Numbered from the stretch's first letter, positions 10,974-22,913 are shown. The stretch is 64,000 nucleotides of DNA from Mytilinidion resinicola (GCF_010093595.1 NW_022985440.1:2124549-2188548), one strand, 5' to 3'. Numbers and translations: made by a program. The notes: generated by a model not told the origin, from the letters alone.

Positions 10974-11280
10974 CCCTGCCGATGGACTCTGTGCGAAGTC
11001 GATAGAAATTTGCTTGCTTTTTGCACATACTGAATTATGGGGAACGAGATCATGGCGTTTGGAATGGTACCGGTGGCTTTTAGAGATATAGTCACGTGAC
11101 TGAAGATTGGGCGCCTCACTTGGTTCAGCAGAGGTCGTCGCCGCATCACTATACCACTTCACAGATCGAATACAATGCAACCTTTTCACTTACAATATCG
11201 CCCTGAACACGCGCAATTTTCACACCACTCCGCCCAACACCCATGACCTAACACGCAAGCCAATTCTCACTACGTCCACC
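10974..11280. other. Dad4-Arp5 intergenic region
   Basis: A 307-bp interval contains the Dad4 3' end and the Arp5 promoter. A TCACGTGA E-box-type palindrome lies at about 11092-11099. Confidence 0.5.
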
Positions 11281-13688
11281 ATGGCTCCGTCTGCGATTAA
11301 CGACCACCCAGCTCCCTCAGGGCGCAACTCCCCGAAGGCACCCTCCAAAATTTGGACGGTCGCAGACCCGCCTTTTCAAGGATTCCGCCCCATAGACCGT
11401 GATGGCTTTCGCCGGAGCTCCTCGAGCACAGCAATCGTGATCGACAATGGTAAGAACCCGGCAGCGGCCTCGCGTCCACGCTACAGCAATTGCTCATGCA
11501 TATTTTACCAGGCTCATCTACTGTACGCGCCGGCTGGTCCTTTGACGACAAACCTCGATTATCCCTCCCCCCTCTCGCCGCGCGATACCGCGATCGTAAG
11601 CTCAGCAGGACATTCACCTTCGTCGGATCTGATGTCTACTCCGATGGGACCGCGCGTGGCCAGTCGAAGAACATTTACGAGCCGGGAAGCAACATTATCA
11701 ATAACTGGGACGTTGTTGAAAGCGTTCTAGACTATGTCTTCGTCAAGCTTGGAGTGGAAGGTAACAACAATGGCATCGACAGGCCAATAGTAATGACCGA
11801 GCCTGTCGCAAACTTAGGATATTCACGAAAGAGTATGCACACTACACTCTGAATTCCGCGCAGAAATAGTACTGACTTCCACGGCTAGCAATGTCTGAAA
11901 TCCTATTCGAATGCTACTCTGCCCCCTCAGTCGCCTACGGCATCGATTCCTTATTTTCCTACAACTACAATGGCGGCAACAATGGCCTAGTTGTTTCCTC
12001 ATCGTACTCCTCGACACATCTCATACCGGTCGTACAATCAAAGGCCCTCTTATCGCAAGCGACACGTCTAAACTGGGGCCGATTCCAAAGTGCTGAATAC
12101 CTCCTGAAGCTCTTGAAGCTCAAGTACCCAAGCTTCCCTGGGAAGATAAGCGACCCGCAAGCTGTGGACATCGTCCGCGAGCACTGCTATGTTTCTCAGG
12201 ACTACGAAAATGAGATCAGCCACTACCTAGACTGGACAGGCCTCGAAGATCGCGATCACGTTATTCAGTTCCCATTCACGGAGCAAGTCGTAATTCAGAA
12301 AACAGAAGCGGAGCTGGCTCGGGCAGCAGAGAAGCGGAAAGAGAGTGGAAGAAGGCTTCAAGAGCAAGCGGCCAAAATGAGGCTGGAGAAGCTGATGGCC
12401 AAAGAGCAAGAGCTGGCCTACTACAAGGAGCTACTAGAGCGTGTCCAAGCGACCACGAAAAAGGAAGGAAAACGATTACTCGAGTCGGACGACTTCGACG
12501 ATGAGTCGCAGCTCGACAAGAAGATTCGTGAAATGGAAAAGTCCATCCGGAAAGCCAGGAACAAAGATCTTGGAGATCTGGAGGAAGAAGTACAGGAGGA
12601 GCCTACTTTTCCTTTGGTGGATACTCCGGATGACCAGCTCGACGAAGACGGGATAAAACAGAAGCGTCAGCAGAAACTAATGAAGGCGAACCACGAAGCC
12701 CGGGCTCGAGCTAAGGTTGAGAAAGAGCGCGAGAAAGCCAGAATTGCAGAAGAAGAGAGGCTGGATAATGAACGCCGAGCGAATGATCCTGAAGGATGGA
12801 TCGAGGAGCGAAGGGTCGCTCGTCAGGTAGGTTTCATAAGTTGTGTCACTCTAGGACGCTATCTAACATTTGAGCTCCTAGGCTATCATCCAAAAGATCA
12901 AGGACCGTGAACGCATAAAGTCTGACCTCGGAAACCGAAAATCACTCGCAAACCAAATGCGAATGAAGTCGATCGCAAATCTAGCCTCTGATACCCCCGC
13001 GAAGAAACGTCGGAGAGGCGGTGATGAGGATACATTCGGCGCTGACGACAACGATTGGGGCGTCTACCGCCAAATCGCGACGGGCGAAGGTAGCGACGAC
13101 GAAGAGGAGGAGGACCTAAACTCAAACCTCAAAGTCATCGAAGCCCAGCTCATAAAACACGATCCAAACTTCACCGAGGACAGTACCCGGGAGGCCCAAC
13201 AGGACTGGACAAAAAGCATGGCCCACGCCTTCGCCCACGGTTCCGCGCCCTATGACCCTGAAAGCCAGCGCGAGATGCATCAGATCCATCTCAATGTGGA
13301 GAGGATCAGAGTCCCAGAAGTCGTCTTCCAGCCGTCAATCGCAGGACTCGAGCAAGTCGGACTGGTGGAGATTGCGACTGGCATCCTGAATGAGCGCTTG
13401 GCGGAGTCCCAGCGGAAAGACGTTCTGAAGGACGTCTTCCTGACGGGTGGTAATACACTATTCAAGGGATTCGAGGAGCGCTTACGGACTGAGCTCCTCG
13501 CCGTTCTGCCTCATGAGGCTCCTTTCACCGTTCGCAAGGCTAAGGATCCCGTTCTGGATGCTTGGAAGGGAGCGGCCAAGTGGGCTGGTAGCGCGAACGC
13601 GAAGCAGGCGTTTGTGACTCGTGCGGAGTACTTCGACAAGGGCAGTGATTATCTCAAGGAGCATGACCTAGGGAATGCATATCAATAG
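11281..13688 (+). CDS. ARP5: Actin-related protein 5 (INO80 subunit Arp5)
   Basis: Exons 11281-11449, 11512-11832, 11889-12826 and 12882-13688 encode 744 residues. The actin fold starts with AIVIDNGSSTVRAGWSFD (phosphate-1 loop) and SKNIYEPGSNII. It continues with NNWDVVESVLDYVF and the segment YSRKTMSEILFECYSAPSVA, which spans an intron. A long charged, helical insertion (QEQAAKMRLEKLMAKEQEL and following, with much Glu/Lys/Arg and an acidic stretch) interrupts the fold, as is characteristic of Arp5. The actin part resumes at RVPEVVFQPSIAGLEQVGL and the phosphate-2 loop DVFLTGGNTLFKGFEERLR. Arp5 forms a module with Ies6 that contacts the nucleosome acidic patch/DNA entry side in INO80. The alternative Arp8 is excluded by the insertion and the C-terminus. 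Confidence 0.95.
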
Positions 13689-13998
13689 GCGGCTGCGATT
13701 GGCGGTACGGATATCATGGAAATAGGCGGGAGGCGTCTAGGAAATCATTTACAACCGGGTATGTGCAGTGTCGTAAGGCATGCGCTGATAGGCTCTCGGT
13801 ACCAATATAAGAGTTCATTCATCTCTTCCTAGGTCTCACGGTCAGAAGCTCGCAACTGTGTGCTCTGTCTATTCCATTGGTTTTCGTAATGCGACGACAT
13901 ACCTACTTCATAAAACAACAAGACGAAAACGTCTAGAAGTATTTACAGCCAAATATCAAGTAATAGCACTACAGTGACCTTCACATAAACAAACTTGC
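13689..13998. other. convergent intergenic region
   Basis: About 310 bp between convergent Arp5 and the MDR oxidoreductase. It presumably holds both 3' ends; nothing else is visible. Confidence 0.5.
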
Positions 13999-15337
13999 TC
14001 ACTCAATCGCAACAACAATCTTCCCCCTAACCCGCCCCCCCTCCATAAACTCATATACCCGCTTCCACGCCTCCTCACTACCCCCCTCCTCCTCCAACAA
14101 CAACCCCCTCACAACCTCCTGCACCACCACCTCCACCTCCCCCCGCTCCGCCAGCCCCGCCACCTGTTCCAGCAGCTCGCTCTTGGCGTACAGCAGGACA
14201 TTCGCGTACCGCGGGCCCCAGAGCAAGCCCTTGAGGAAGCGCAGCACCTGCGCGGGGGTGTAGAGGTAGGTCAGCGGGCCGCCCATGGCGGTGCGGCTGG
14301 TCTTGTCGCCGACGATGGTCACGTAGGCGGCTTGCGGGTGCAGCAGGGCGTGCAGGTCGGCGAAGAGCTCGGTGCCGCCGACGCAGTCGATGTAGAGGTC
14401 GTACTGGCGGCCCGCGGGCAGGTTTTCGAGCAGCGCTTGGCTGACGAATTCGGAGGTGTAGTCGACGATCTGGGGAACGATGTGCATGTTAGCAATTGAG
14501 GGAAGGTTGGAGAGGGAGGGGTAGGGGTAAGGGGGGGGGGGATTTATATATACCTCGTCTGCGCCCATCTGGCGCACGAAGTCTGCGTTTTTGGCGGAGC
14601 AGATGCCGGTTACGTTGCAATCGTAGAGCTTCTTGGCCACTGGGTGGTGTCTACCGTTAGCACGAGTTTTCAGATGGAGTAGGGAGTGGGTTTGGGGTAG
14701 GGAAACGTACATTGCACACACCACATCCCCACGCCCCCGGACGCGCCCGCCACAACCACGCGCCCAAACCCATTCTTCTTCTTGTCCGCCGGCAGCCAGT
14801 CCAGACACGAGAACGCCGTCAGCACCACCAGCGGCACCGCGGCAGCCATCTCGTGCGTCCAGCATGTCGGCTTCTTCGCGATGGGGTCTTTGCCGATGAT
14901 GGGGTGGACGTATTCGCTGAATGTGCCTTCGCCTGTCTGGAATAGCACTCATCATCAGTACTTCGCTCACAAAGCACCCAAATAACCCATTTCTTCATCA
15001 ATCAAAAACCGTAAACGCTCACCGGCCGACTAATCAACCCAAACACCTCATCCCCCTCCTTCCACCCCTTCACGCCCGCGCCCACCGCGACCACGGTCCC
15101 GGAGTAGTCCCGCCCAATGCCCTTCTCTTTCTTCCCCGCCAGCCACCCCAGCAGCGCCGAGTTCCAGAGCTGGATGTCCACGGGGTTGATCGCGGCCGCG
15201 TGCACTTTTACGACGAGCTCGCTGGCGGCCGGGGCCGCGAGAGGCGTGGAGATGACGTGCGGCGGAGTGGCGGGCGCGAGGAAGGTGAGGGATTTGGAGG
15301 TGGCCGGGAGGGGGGTGGTGGTGGTGGTGGTGGACAT
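13999..15337 (-). CDS. MDR-family NAD(P)H oxidoreductase (quinone oxidoreductase-like)
   Basis: Exons 15337-15023, 14936-14711, 14639-14554 and 14469-13999 encode 365 residues. The N-terminal GroES-like domain has VVKVHAAAINPVDIQLWNS, GIGRDYSGTVVAVGAG and EGDEVFG. The Rossmann domain has the nucleotide-binding loop VVVAGASGGVGMWCVQLAKK, then TGICSAKNADFVRQMGADE and YDLYIDCVGG. The zinc ligands of alcohol dehydrogenases are absent, so it belongs to the zinc-independent quinone-oxidoreductase/RTN4IP1/Yim1-like branch and reduces a carbonyl or quinone with NAD(P)H; the substrate is unknown. The third intron (14553-14470) carries a run of ten G on the plus strand. A repetitive Thr codon run follows the start codon. 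Confidence 0.9.
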
Positions 15338-16575
15338 GGTGGTGGTTCTTCGCGGCGCGGGTTAGGAGAGGGCGGTTGTGTAGTTTGGTTCTTTTTGTTA
15401 CGGGTTATGAGAACGCAATTGGGGGTTGGGTGATTAGATAGGTGTGGGGGTGGGCATGGTGTTCGAGAATTGGGATCGCGGACGTCGTCGGAAGGACTTT
15501 ATTCTAATCGTGAAGCAGGCTAGGGAAATAGTGGGGTTGGGGAGCTATAGCTGATTTCTTGATGGGGCAAGTGGGGCGCGCTGGGATATGAGGTGTGATA
15601 GGTAGGGCCGAGGTATAGTTGTTTATTTGGGTAGTGGACGAGTCATTTAAGGGCGAGGGCGTTGTAGGTATGAGGGGTGTGTTTTGCCTTTGTTGGTAGT
15701 TGTCAGCATTTGCTGATGGTTGGAGGCTTAACTAGTCATGTCTATCTTGGTAATCCGATGTTTATGAAGACGGCTAAAACGTTGAGCATGGAAGTGGATA
15801 TCTGGTTTTTTCCTCAATGACATTGGTTTTAGGTGGTTTGGGTTTTAGGTTGTTCAGCATTTCTCACGTTCGCCCTAGCCCGCACGCTACCGACTGTTCG
15901 CAAGCTTTTGGCACAATGTTAGAACATAGATTTCCTTACATCATTTCGACACCGCTTGTAGTGCCTCAAAGGACTCTCGGCCGTCTAGACCATATTAAAC
16001 TTATCCTTTCAAGAAGTCTGAAAACTCACCGAGCAACCTCAGGCAGTAGCAGACAGGTGTACACAAATCAGGCCTGTGACTCGTTACTCCCTTTCTGTAT
16101 TAGTACATACATTGGCTCAACATAAGCGGTGTCAAAACGATGTAAGTAAACTTTTTTCTTAGTATTGTACGTTTATGTCTTCTTCACATCCACCCGGCCG
16201 CTCGACTACTTTGACATCGTGTTTCCGGTAGCTTGGCAGGTTGCCAAAGCTGGCTTGTAAGGAGGTACGTAGCAGGACTATGTTTGCAGTCCATTCGTCA
16301 TCCAATTGGCCCCGTTCCCTCATGCCATAAGAGGTTGATCCTGTCTGAATGTCCTCGACACTACGTATAGATAGCGGTGCCTGACGAAGAACTGAACTGT
16401 TGCTCTGTGACTTTCAAAACAGGCTGTTGATGGGAGGCCTAGCCAGACCGAGCTGACGGTAGACTAAGGAAGCACACTGCGATGTAAATCGAAGCGTTTG
16501 CAAACGGAGGTCCAATCCAGCTCGACATCCTCTCCTCTTTGTCCAAAGTTCGAAAGCAATACGATTCCATGCATT
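15338..16575. other. intergenic region
   Basis: About 1.2 kb holds the MDR promoter and the downstream side of the MFS gene. No ORF here has a recognisable domain, and I see no repeats. Confidence 0.5.
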
Positions 16576-18479
16576 TCAGGCTATAGCCTTTGAACTTTTG
16601 CGTATCCTCTCGCCGTACTTCCGAAAGATGAAAGGGATGGGGATAAGGGCCAAAGAGACAAAGCCGAGTAGGGAATTGCCCCAGCCGTATCCTAACGCCT
16701 TGTACATCTGTTGGCTTGAAAGTGGGAGTAGTGATGCAGCGATAGACCTCAATACGGTATTGGCCGCCATTGCGCTCGCTGCGTGCACCGTAAAAACTTC
16801 CACGAGGTAGGTGTTGGCAGGCATCTGCAAGACTTTATCAGCGAGATACAACCATCAGGAAAAATTAGAATGATAGGACGCTTACGAAAGTCAAGAGCAA
16901 TCCAAATCCTACGAAGAAGGTTCCAAGGATCGGGACAATCCAATGGACCCCTGCCTGGACGGACCATCCGTACCAAAACAGTCCTATCGGAATGAAGAAA
17001 CCGCCCGGCAACATGATTTCCAGGCGATGTTCAGCTTTGAAGTCGCCTGCCTTGATATGCTTGGTCGCCGTCTTGTTACCAGCCCAAGTGAAGACAAATT
17101 GGCCGCTTAACGACCCGATGCCGAGACCAAGGAACGATAGACCCACGACAGACCCGCTGAAGCCGTATTGCTGCTCGAAAACGCTGGTGAAGGTGGTGAA
17201 TAGAATGTACAGGTACGCGTAAGTTATAGCCACGTATAGCGAAATCAGGAAGCAGATCCATGAGCGGGTCAGCATCTTCGTTGGCCGTATGATGGACAGC
17301 CAGAACAGCTCCTTGCCAGAGAGCTTGCTCTCTAGTTTCGATCTAAGATTCGGATTTCCAGTCTCTTTGCGGAGTCGTTTGGCTTTCCGGGCAAGAATAA
17401 CGGGAGCGGATGTTTCTCTCATCAGAACGAAAGATATGCAGGCGAAACCTCCCGTCTGTAATACTATCAGTAAGTGCGATCTAAGAGGGTTCAGTTGTCT
17501 TACCAGGATTGCTATGAGCCAGAAGTTCCAGCGCCAGCCCTTTGCTTGAGTCAGAAAGCCTCCAATGATTGGGCCTATACATGGTCCCATGGCTGCTTTC
17601 GTCAGGCGGTGGTCATGAATGAGTTGGAAGGTCAACACTTACTTGGACCCAGTAGCCAGATAGCCATAGCGGTACCTCGCTGTTCTCTGCTGATCAAGTC
17701 TGCAATCGTTCCGCCTCCGAGGGCAAGAGGAGCTCCTCCAGCAGCTGGCCTAGGATTAGCACGACTGCCACACTCTAGAGGTTGGACTTTACTTACACCC
17801 CATGAAGAATCGAAATACAACGAACATGCTCATGTTAGTACTGACCGCAGCAGCCACGGTAAAGATAATGAAAAGAATATTGCAGATGTGGTATATCGGC
17901 AATCGACCGTACATCTCGGATAAAGGAGCAAAGACTAATAAATCAGTGCTTGCCAAGATTCGTCACCAATGAAGACTCACTTAGTGGTCCAAAGGCAAAG
18001 CCAAGAACGTAGACAGACACCATGAAGCTTTCCAGTAACTGACTTGTCGAATGGAATTCTGCCATGACTTCGGGGACGCCAGGCGCAAAGGCAGAGGATG
18101 CTAGGGGCGTAAGGAAGGTGAGGGCGGATACAATCCCCACAGTTCCCCATTTTTTAAAGAAGGACCAGTTCAAGGGGTTCTCCGGATCGGTTGGCCCGTC
18201 CCACCAAACCACATTTGGATCTTCTGCTTCCGCTGCAGCCTCTCCGGCCACATCGTCTTCGCTCGATAGCGATGCGGTGTCGCCGTTCTTTTCTAGATCC
18301 TTCTCTAGGTCAACGTCTGTGGAGTTTGCGGCCTCTGGCAAATGCTTTCGGTGGTGTGCTTTCTCATGTTCTTCTATGAAGCCCACGTTAGAAGGCACAT
18401 CGGCGTCATGACCTTCCAGAGCTGCCAATTCGATGATCTCGCTGCGCCGAGCAGGAGAGCCGAACGGGGTTTCGGGCAT
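16576..18479 (-). CDS. MFS multidrug/polyamine-type transporter (DHA1)
   Basis: Six exons: 18479-17981, 17934-17797, 17744-17643, 17592-17504, 17455-16886 and 16824-16576, encoding 548 residues. A long hydrophilic N-terminus, acidic around residue 70, leads into [14 protein letters not shown] and the first membrane helix, a classic start of fungal DHA1 drug:H+ antiporters. The MFS signature after helix 2 reads [15 protein letters not shown]. Helix 5 has [18 protein letters not shown] and then [12 protein letters not shown]. Twelve membrane segments are expected. The end is a short positively charged tail ([11 protein letters not shown]). It exports small toxic compounds or polyamines at the plasma membrane; the substrate cannot be inferred. 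One acceptor (17745) was chosen over a nearby TAG because only it keeps the frame of [16 protein letters not shown]. Confidence 0.9.
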
Positions 18480-19025
18480 CTTGATTGGCCAAGAAACACG
18501 ACAATTGGTGTTATCGAGTGTCTAGGAAGCGTTGTTTGTTAGGGTTCCAGTCCAGAAGATGGTGACGTATCCCGAACGAAGGTAGCAAAGATACAAGCCA
18601 GCATGAGAGGAAGCAGCGGGGGGAAAGAGGTAGAAGGAGAGAAGGGGGGGTAATTCTTGCGGATTGGGGCGAATTATGGCTCATAGGCCCAGGACGGGGC
18701 CTGGGGTACATTTGTATGTGGGGATTCAGACGGTTGCCGCACTTGGTGGAGATCCCTGGGTGGTGGAGCAGTCAGTGCCAAAAGGCGTGCCGAACTCCCG
18801 GCACGCCAGGGTGATTGTGGATGGGCCCGACAGCGCCCAAGTGCGGCAGATAGCCACTCGAGCCCATGGCCACGGCAATGTTGGTGCAAGCCTGCCGCCT
18901 CGTCGTGCAGTTAATTTGTTATCAGGCTGCTTCAGCTCCTGCCTCTCTCTCTCACTGCTGCGGTCAGCCGCACTACAGGGTCCGCAGGTGGATACCAAAG
19001 AGCGCCGGGAGGATGCGAAGAAAGC
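18480..19025. other. upstream region of the MFS gene
   Basis: About 550 bp with no supported gene. A G-rich run occurs near 18618-18650. Confidence 0.45.
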
Positions 19026-19271
19026 TTAAGTCCGAGATATGCAGATGCCGCGGAGGACAGAGCAGTCGGGACGCTTGGGTGGCACAGCGGCCTGGGTCGA
19101 GGGTGAAGGAACATAGGTATCCGATGAGTCTCTCGTTAACGACCCCTTTTTGTAGCGTCTCCTGGTCGAACACTCAAGAACACCGCAAAAGAAACACCAC
19201 AAACTACAGCCAGCAGCGATGCCCCAGATGAGACCCCAGCAATATTGCAGCAGTAGAGAGCGGTCGTCCAT
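19026..19271 (-). CDS. possible small membrane protein (81 aa)
   Basis: The ORF has a true ATG at 19271. After MDDRSLLLQ there is a hydrophobic, Trp/Cys-rich segment of about 23 residues (YCWGLIWGIAAGCSLWCFF...) long enough to span a membrane. It is followed by a basic stretch (STRRRYKKG) and a hydrophilic tail. No family is recognised. Neighbouring frames are also open, so this may be chance; no expression evidence is available. Confidence 0.3.
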   Translation of the reverse strand: MDDRSLLLQYCWGLIWGIAAGCSLWCFFCGVLECSTRRRYKKGSLTRDSSDTYVPSPSTQAAVPPKRPDCSVLRGICISRT

Positions 19272-20586
19272 GACGGCACCTACGCGCCTCGACCTCTAAA
19301 AAGCTAGCCTCCCCACTCCGGCTGACATGCAACCCTCCCCTCCCCTCCCTCCTCAGGGCCGTCACCGTTCCCGCTCCGCTCCCGCTTGCTGTTCTCAAAA
19401 CCACCACTTCGAGGTTGCGTAGAGTCTGCTCGCTCATGCTTCGTGGTGGTTGATGTCAAAAACGCGCCTACGTCGTGGGACCGCTGCGTCCACGGAGACG
19501 GGATCCCGATTCTCTGTCGTGCTTCCACCATCCCGTCCGCCGTCACCACTCCCGGCGGGCTGGTTCGACGCATTGCCAATGCTTTTGAAAGTTCGGCCGA
19601 GCATGGGTCCAGCGATCCTAGTCCATCTCCAGCGGCACCCGACACCCTAGGGCCGATCATGCACCGCCAAGGTACATTCACTGCTCGCTCATCGACAGCC
19701 CGCATCCCCCCCAGTATCATTCTCCACCACGGTGATCCTAGTTCTGAAAATGCGAGGGATTCGGCAGCATCAACGATACACACTGTATAGTGCGCGTCTT
19801 ATAGTCAGCTTGGCTCCTAGACGACCCCAACGAATCAAAGACACTCCATCACAAACTTCCTAGGTTTCAATATGATCACCCCCAGCCTCATCCGGTGGCC
19901 TCCGGTTGATTCATTGATTGGCTTCTTGCATGGTGTCGGCCTGGCCCAGCTTGTGCTTCATTGCTAGAGGCAGGGCTTATCAGACGGCCTAGCATTCTCC
20001 AAAAACGCGTAGGAATCATATGAACAACGTAACGACTAGTCAATGACCCAATCAAGGCGATTGCCACTTTCATATCAGGTCAGTCATCTCACATCATTTG
20101 TCCTCTATTCTCTAGTCTCGCAGATGACCCTTCAGCCTCGGCAACGTGGCCGAGAAATACCGTGTACAGACGACCAAAAGCAAGCAGATCGGTGCGACTC
20201 ACTCCCGTTTTCTGTCACCGAGATTCCGAAGCCAGGTAGCTATGCATGGAAAACTGGCTAAAAGTATCCCGCAATGTCGCGTGGTTTCTAAGAAAATGTG
20301 GGAGCACAGGAAAAAGTAGAGATAGTACATGTTGAGCTCGGCCTAGTCTAATTAACATGGCGTAGCAATCGCCACCTGTGATATCGCGCGGCAACAAGAC
20401 TAGACGACTCCGGCTTCGTTGTTTCTCACTGCTATTCATAGGTCACCGCTGCCCAACAGAAACCTCGGCCGAGGTGCAAGCACACATCAACGACAAGGCA
20501 CTTTCAAATCCATGCTGTCCACGCAGCTCTCTTCTCCTTGTCCTTTTCATTTCATATCCAACCAAAGTACAGAAACGAAGCCATTC
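19272..20586. other. region without a supported gene
   Basis: About 1.3 kb with overlapping ORFs on both strands around 19.3-19.8 kb, none with a recognised domain or a typical start and intron structure. Confidence 0.45.
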
Positions 20587-21599
20587 CTAACAAGTGAAAT
20601 CCGCAGCACCCGGAACCGTGTAAGGCTTGCCACCACCAGTTGGATTACCGCTATTGTCGTAGATGTTGATCAAAATACCCCTGCAACGGCTCAGTCTTCC
20701 AATTTCAAAGAACAAATATATGCTTTGGGAAACTCACGGATTAGTTGCGCTATATGCGCTAGGGAAGCTGACAGTCGAAGGGTTTGCGGAGCCCCCACCC
20801 GTTACATTGATCTGAGCCCATTCCAACTTGAAAGAAGTCAGTCGTCAGCATACGTTCCACCAGTATATACCGATGATGGGGGCCAACTCACATAGAACTG
20901 CGCCTGTCTCTACGTCGAAGCAGAATGAAGAGCTAGTCACAAGTCAGCCACTTATCAATCACCATCACCTCCCAGCAGGAGACTCACCAATTATCTCAGC
21001 CCTGAGCAAGTAGTTCCCTGACGCAAGGTAGTTCGGCATGGTGAAGTAAGTCCACCCGCCATTGCTAATCATCCGATCCACACCCCACTGTTCACTACTA
21101 TCAAGACCGTCTTGGGACACCTTGAACCACTTCAACCCACTCGTGCCAGAGGACGCTGCGTTATCGACTTTCGCCCTGTCAAACATCAGCCCCATTCCCT
21201 CCCAACTTCTTCCTGACCGATCTCACATGTAGAAGATGACCGGCCCCTTATGGCTCTTCGCAATGGGATTATCTGGGTCTCCTGCCGAGTGGGCCACCCA
21301 ATAACGTGTCCCCACACGACGCCGACCTTCGCGCCAACGGGCACATCGATGACCTTTGACGATACGGGCGAGTGGAAACCGGTGTTGCATGCCATGTTCC
21401 CAGAGCTGACGTCCTGGATCGGGTTGTCGGAGTCTGGGGACCGAATGCCAACGAGCTGGCCAAAGTCATTGCCATTGACGGAGACGCGCTGGGCGATAGT
21501 GTGGGCGGTGGCGACAAAGCTGGCTTTCCGTTTCGGTCCCGAGGATGGTGTTGATTGAACTCCGCAGAGATTCGTGCTCGTCGGAGTACAGTAAAACAT
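20587..21599 (-). pseudogene. AA9 lytic polysaccharide monooxygenase (LPMO), inactivated
   Basis: The mature N-terminus HTIAQRVSVNG starts with the copper-ligand His (codon 21503-21501). QDVSSGNMACN, then VPVGAKVGVVWGH, DNPIAKSHKGPVIFYM and [10 protein letters not shown] follow. After that come [27 protein letters not shown] and a C-terminal ADFTC. This is an AA9 (formerly GH61) enzyme, which cleaves cellulose oxidatively outside the cell. Exons: to 21227, 21175-20988, 20932-20892, 20826-20738, 20680-20587. Defects: the hydrophobic signal peptide is missing because a MITE end lies 5' of the gene; a one-base deletion near 21285 separates GHVIG from DPDNPIA; and a TAG at 20912-20910 interrupts exon 3. 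The only available ATG (about 21598) lies inside the MITE terminal repeat. The combination makes a functional product unlikely. Confidence 0.9.
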
Positions 21600-21915
21600 A
21601 CTTATAGTGATATAGGGATTTAGTGAAATTTTCTATACAGTGATACAAGTCGCCGGATTGTACGATTTGCCTCCTATATCACTAGCTCCCTGCTTAGTAT
21701 AGTATCACTAAGCCCCTCTTATACAATATCATACTAACTGTGCTTGGTTTTGTATGGGAGAGTGGTCCGTGGCCTCTCTGGCGCCCCTTTTTTGGGCTGT
21801 TTTGGGACAGACTGGCTTATAAATCACCAACACGTGACTTTGGTAACAGTGATACTCCCTATGCAGTGATAGTACCCCCCTGACCGACCCCTATCACTAT
21901 ACGTAGGTTTTACTG
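21589..21915. mobile_element. MITE copy 1, pogo/Tc1-mariner-like, 327 bp with TA target duplication
   Basis: The left end reads CAGTAAAACATACTTATAG and the right end is its imperfect inverted complement, ending GTAGGTTTTACTG (about 23 of 26 positions match). TA dinucleotides flank both sides (21587-21588, 21916-21917). There is no transposase ORF. Internal sequence including ACACGTGACTTT and several GTGATA blocks is shared with the copy at 39.3 kb. TA target sites and CAGTAAAAC-type termini are those of Tc1/mariner-pogo elements, so this is probably a non-autonomous derivative. Confidence 0.85.
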
Positions 21916-22434
21916 TATCAGGATTCACAATTTGCCATCGCCATATAGTGCACGCGTCTTCGCTGCTAGATTCAGCGCATGCGTTGGCCCACGACTGGAA
22001 GAGGATTTCGGAAGACTCTAGCCTCGAAACAGGATCGTTTAGGTCTTTCCATTTGTAACTCGACGAAGCAATCATCGTCTCCTCTAGGGGGCTCATCCAG
22101 GAGCTGTAGCCTTCTTGGGCTCCTGCATGGTGGCTCGTATCCGTCGTTTTCCTCCAGCCTAGCTATATAGAAAAACACACTGTTTAGCTAGACTGCAAGA
22201 GAGAATAAACTTTAAAGACTTTACTCGTCCTATTCCCTCATTCTCCATCGCCCTCAGAACCTCATCGCTAAAACCGCCACTTTCGAACGGCAAGTGTTCG
22301 ATTTCGACGCGGTATTCGGTCGTCATAGTGGGCTTAACGACATCTACTGCGGCTTGATCCGCTGGGCGGGCTTGTAGGGCGTCGAGAAGTCGACGGCCGC
22401 GTTTCTCGGCCATAACGTAGCGTGGGGATGGCAT
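21824..22434 (-). pseudogene. unknown gene, 3' end replaced by the MITE
   Basis: Exon 1 (22434-22225) starts MPSPRYVMAEKRGRRLLDA and includes VEIEHLPFESGGFSDEV. A 62-nt intron (22224-22163) leads to exon 2. That exon has GYSSWMSPLEETMIASSS, YKWKDLNDPVSRLESSE, then FQSWANACAE and ACTIWRWQIVNPD. At that point the MITE begins and supplies about 31 more codons and the stop at 21824, giving a 182-codon fused ORF. A related sequence at 58.2 kb continues past the same point (HIVNPDTQIILGEA), which indicates that the native C-terminus was lost here. No domain with known function is recognised. Whether the fusion protein is made is unknown. Confidence 0.65.
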
Positions 22435-22544
22435 CTTGCTCAAAAGTGAATTTCTGTAAGGTTTAATGTTTGGGATTCATGAAACTTACTCGGAAGATAC
22501 AGAAGTTAGGATGGTTTGAATGCCGCCTTCCGAATGCAATGTAG

Positions 22545-22913
22545 AAACAGCGAACCCAGAATGCCACTATCGAAAGGCTCTATAGCAGGCATAGCGGTTG
22601 GGGTGCTATAATTTGTCATGCTGCTTTTCCTAGGGGTCGGGATGTACGTCCGGAGACTGCGGCATGCCCTGAAAACTGCGAAATCAACCAAACCGGAGCC
22701 GAACACGGAAAACCAGAACTCGATGGAGCGGAAGTAAAGCATCAGTCGCAAATTCCACACGAGTTGAACAGCCTTCCTGCCATTTTCTACGAGCTTCCTA
22801 CGCACGATAGACCGGTTGAGGTCAGGTCGGATTATCCAGTCCAAGCAAATTCAGGCACATTGAACGATGACGATGGCGAATTAGTGGAAGAGATTCAACA
22901 TCGGAATTCCTGA
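22545..22913 (+). other. ATG-less coding-like stretch
   Basis: A plus-strand frame is open for 123 codons to a TGA at 22911-22913. Its end looks protein-like: IPHELNSLPAIFYELPTHD, RPVEVRSDYPVQANSG, LNDDDGELVEEIQ. There is no ATG and no clear upstream exon. The opposite strand is also partly open. It may be a 3' exon or a gene remnant. Family unknown. Confidence 0.3.

Noticed and set aside
19304..19790. overlapping ORFs on both strands near 19.5 kb
   Set aside because: Neither strand shows a domain or intron pattern, and both are equally open, so neither can be supported.
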